From assembly GCA_964428935.1 (NCBI GenBank), contig CAYSAG010000240.1, positions 1-8,109 of the forward strand: DNA of 8,109 bases. Reading direction: 5' to 3'. The translations under genes were made by a program, and so were the position numbers. The notes beneath the pieces were generated by a model. That model was not told the DNA's origin. It saw only the letters and a program-made list of their open reading frames with translations, and searched no databases. The DNA comes from JAADHY01 sp964428935. Its GTDB lineage: Bacteria; Planctomycetota; Planctomycetia; Planctomycetales; Planctomycetaceae. The first letter of the stretch is position 1; each line of letters begins with the position of its first letter. Below, in pieces: positions 6,166 to 8,109 of the stretch.

Positions 6166-6217
6166 CCGTCCGCCTGGAACTCCACAGACAGCGTCGCGGC
6201 GGCCTCGTTTTTCCGAC

Positions 6218-6259
6218 AGCGTTCGACGGGGCCGAGGGACGCTCGACAGGTCCTGTCGA
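6218..6259 (+). promoter_or_regulatory. Tandem inverted repeats in the proS leader
   Basis: TCGACAGG (6243-6250) and CCTGTCGA (6252-6259) form a perfect 8-bp inverted repeat around one base; as RNA this gives about a 6-bp stem with a 5-base loop. Just upstream, AGCGTTC (6218-6224) can pair with GGACGCT (6237-6243), sharing base 6243. The second hairpin ends 12 bases before the AGGAGG ribosome site, so it could affect proS translation; alternatively the 17-bp palindrome is a protein-binding site within the transcribed region. Confidence 0.4.
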
Positions 6260-6271
6260 CGGAAGGGACAC

Positions 6272-6277
6272 AGGAGG
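6272..6277 (+). promoter_or_regulatory. Strong ribosome binding site that fixes the proS start
   Basis: A consensus AGGAGG lies six bases before GTG 6284. The frame is open well upstream, to beyond 6038, but this site and the conserved N-terminus both place the start at 6284. Confidence 0.88.
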
Positions 6278-6283
6278 GAAACC

Positions 6284-8053
6284 GTGCGTTGGACGAAGAC
6301 TTTCATTCCAACGATGAAGGAAGTGCCGGCTGACGCGGAGATTCCCAGCCACCAGCTGATGCTTCGAGCGGGCTTGGTGCGTCAGGTAATGGCCGGAGCC
6401 TACACGTACTTGCCGCTCGGTTGGCGGGCAATGCGGAAGGCCGAGGCGATCGTCCGGGAGGAGATGGAACGGGCCGGAGCGATCGAGCTGTTCATGCCGG
6501 CGCTGCAGCCGATCGAGCTGTTCGAGCGAACGGGACGGAAGGACGATTTTGGCGACGTGCTGGTCAATTTCGAGCTGAAGCGGGGGGACCGCACCGTCCA
6601 CGTGGCGCTGGGGCCGACACACGAGGAAGTCATTACCGACCTGGTGGCCAAACACATCAGCAGCCACCGGCAGCTTCCCATTACGCTGTTCCAGATTCAG
6701 ACGAAGTTCCGCAACGAGGAGCGTCCTCGGTTCGGCGTTCTGCGGACCAGTGAATTCTTGATGAAAGACGCGTACAGCTTCGACCGGAATTTGGAAGACC
6801 TGGAGCGTTCGTACCGGCTGATGTACGACGCCTATTGCCGGATTTTCGCCCGCTGCGGGTTGGACTTCATTCCTGTCGAAGCGGAAAGCGGACCGATCGG
6901 CGGAGAGGCCTCGCACGAGTTCATGGTGCCGGCGGCAAACGGCGAAGACCGCTTGGTCCGGTGCGACCAATGCGGGTACGCAGCGAACCTGGAACGAGCG
7001 GCGACGGGGCGGTCGCAGCCGACAGTGGCGGTCCCGCCGGACGCTCCCCCCTTCCGCAAGGTCCAGACCCCGGGCATGTCGACCATCGAGCAGGTCAGCA
7101 GGTTCTTGGGATGCCGTCCCGAGCAGATGATCAAGACGCTGATTTACCTGGTCGACGGTGAGCCGGTAGCCGTTCTCATTCGGGGCGACCACGACGCCAA
7201 CGAGGCGAAGATCCGGAGGACGCTGGGAGCCCGTTCGGTCGAACTGGCCGACCCTCAGACAATCGAGCGCGTCACCGGAGCGCCGGTCGGATTTGCGGGA
7301 CCGGTGGGGCTGAAATGCCGCCTTGTGGCCGACCACGACGTGGCGGGCGTGACCGACGGCGTCACCGGGGCAAACGAAGCCGACGCTCACTTGACCGGCG
7401 TGGTCGTCGGCCGCGACTTTCAGATTGAGAAAACCTACGACCTCCGAATGGCGGTGGCCGGGGACCCGTGTCCCAGCTGCCGGCAGCCGATGGAACTGGT
7501 TCACGGCATCGAGGTCGGCCACGTCTTCAAGCTGGGAACCAAGTACAGCGAAGCCCTCGGCGCGTACTTCCTGGACGAGCAGGAGCAGCGGCGACCGATC
7601 ATCATGGGGTGCTACGGCATCGGCGTGAACCGCATTGTCGCCGCGCTGGCAGAGACCAAGCACGACCAAAACGGGCTGGTGTGGCCGCTGTCGATTGCCC
7701 CTTACGAAGTGCTGGTCTTGGCCGTCAACATGGATGACGAACAGGTGGTCCAGACGGCGGACCGAATCTACGAGTCGCTGAAGCAGGCTGGCGTCGACGT
7801 GCTGTACGACGACCGGGCCGCTCGGCCGGGTGTCAAGTTCAAGGACGCCGACCTGATCGGTTTTCCGCTGCGAGTCGTGGTCGGGGCGAAAGGCCTGAAG
7901 CAGGGGGTGGTCGAGCTGAGCTGGAGAGACAGCGGAGAAAAACGGCCGGTCCCGGTCGACGCCGCAGTGGAGCGGGTCCAAGAGGAACTGCAACGGCGAC
8001 GAGAGCAGGAAAGGCAGGCCGCGGAAGAAAAAGTACGAGCGGCCGCTGGCTGA
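6284..8053 (+). CDS. proS: Prolyl-tRNA synthetase (class II, bacterial type with editing insertion)
   Basis: Charges tRNA-Pro with proline in the cytoplasm. The 589-residue protein begins at GTG with MRWTKTFIPTMKEVPADAEI, the usual bacterial ProRS N-terminus. Visible parts: motif 1 region MAGAYTYLPLG (36-46), the ATP/proline loop GPTHEEV (110-116), motif 2 with KFRNEERPRF (141-150), a YbaK-like editing insertion (about 240-385), motif 3 GCYGIGVNR (442-450), and an anticodon-binding domain from about 474. In the insertion, K284 (IKTL) and H369 match by context the Lys and His used by E. coli ProRS to remove misattached alanine. Two CxxC pairs (C227/C230 and C396/C399) flank the insertion and could bind zinc; E. 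coli ProRS (572 residues) lacks them. The last 28 residues or so are a charged Arg/Glu/Gln-rich helix-like tail. It is divergent from gltX, with its own promoter and leader. Stop TGA; no overlap with a neighbour. Confidence 0.98.
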   Translation: MRWTKTFIPTMKEVPADAEIPSHQLMLRAGLVRQVMAGAYTYLPLGWRAMRKAEAIVREEMERAGAIELFMPALQPIELFERTGRKDDFGDVLVNFELKRGDRTVHVALGPTHEEVITDLVAKHISSHRQLPITLFQIQTKFRNEERPRFGVLRTSEFLMKDAYSFDRNLEDLERSYRLMYDAYCRIFARCGLDFIPVEAESGPIGGEASHEFMVPAANGEDRLVRCDQCGYAANLERAATGRSQPTVAVPPDAPPFRKVQTPGMSTIEQVSRFLGCRPEQMIKTLIYLVDGEPVAVLIRGDHDANEAKIRRTLGARSVELADPQTIERVTGAPVGFAGPVGLKCRLVADHDVAGVTDGVTGANEADAHLTGVVVGRDFQIEKTYDLRMAVAGDPCPSCRQPMELVHGIEVGHVFKLGTKYSEALGAYFLDEQEQRRPIIMGCYGIGVNRIVAALAETKHDQNGLVWPLSIAPYEVLVLAVNMDDEQVVQTADRIYESLKQAGVDVLYDDRAARPGVKFKDADLIGFPLRVVVGAKGLKQGVVELSWRDSGEKRPVPVDAAVERVQEELQRRREQERQAAEEKVRAAAG

Positions 8054-8088
8054 CCCGCCGAAACGTCCGGCTTGTTTGCGAAAACCGT

Positions 8089-8107
8089 GGAGGCCGTTCA
8101 GAATATG
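8089..8107 (+). promoter_or_regulatory. Possible ribosome site and start codon of a next gene at the window edge
   Basis: GGAGG (8089-8093) is followed 11 bases later by ATG (8105-8107), two bases before the window ends. If real, the next gene lies 51 bases past the proS stop on the same strand. Only one codon is visible, so nothing can be said of its product. Confidence 0.25.
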
Positions 8108-8109
8108 TC

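Noticed and set aside
6038..6283. An 82-residue N-terminal extension of ProRS
   Set aside because: It is Arg/Pro-rich and unlike ProRS, it crosses the predicted promoter, and a consensus AGGAGG sits six bases before GTG 6284.
6166..6283. T-box leader for proS
   Set aside because: No T-box consensus or terminator/antiterminator pair with a U-run is present in the leader.
6005..7993. A 662-residue - strand open frame
   Set aside because: It is the antisense shadow of proS, with low-complexity His/Arg/Asp-rich wording and no domain signal.
8057..8078. A terminator after proS (GCCG/CGGC stem followed by TTGTTTG)
   Set aside because: The stem is only 4 bp and the T-run is interrupted by G; too weak to call.

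Overview
The window is GC-rich, gene-dense bacterial chromosome, most likely from a member of the Planctomycetota. The pointer to that phylum is the secreted Tyr/Thr/Val-rich repeat protein at 1111-2196. Its RTVPV and PVTEYR repeats resemble the YTV-type repeat proteins known from Rhodopirellula and relatives. No mobile element, CRISPR array, tRNA or rRNA gene was seen.

Layout from left to right. (1) Positions 2-874, + strand: the 3' part of a CNNM/DUF21 plus CBS membrane protein (CorC/HlyC-like); its first residues lie outside the window. (2) Positions 875-1110: intergenic region with direct repeats, a good sigma70-like promoter and a leader hairpin. (3) Positions 1111-2196, + strand: exported YTV-like repeat protein of unknown role, followed by a strong intrinsic terminator at 2275-2307. 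(4) Positions 2396-4117, - strand: glutaminyl-tRNA synthetase (glnS). (5) Positions 4260-5864, - strand: glutamyl-tRNA synthetase (gltX), upstream of glnS in transcription order and probably co-transcribed with it. (6) Positions 5865-6283: divergent control region with a promoter for each direction and structured leaders. (7) Positions 6284-8053, + strand: prolyl-tRNA synthetase (proS).

The right two thirds is therefore a cluster of three aminoacyl-tRNA synthetases. gltX and glnS run leftward and proS runs rightward from a shared divergent region. GluRS and GlnRS charge related tRNAs, so having both genes side by side suggests direct charging of tRNA-Gln, with a GluRS limited to tRNA-Glu.

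No wholly new multi-gene system is visible. The most unusual signal is in the non-coding DNA before gltX. The predicted transcript begins with an 8-base element that is perfectly complementary to two later sites: one in the leader, where pairing would close a branched fold, and one over codons 4-6 of gltX, inside a run of four glutamine codons. This could be a synthetase-specific RNA switch, but it rests only on sequence complementarity. A second notable point is an insertion of about 32 residues in GluRS directly after its KLSKR motif.
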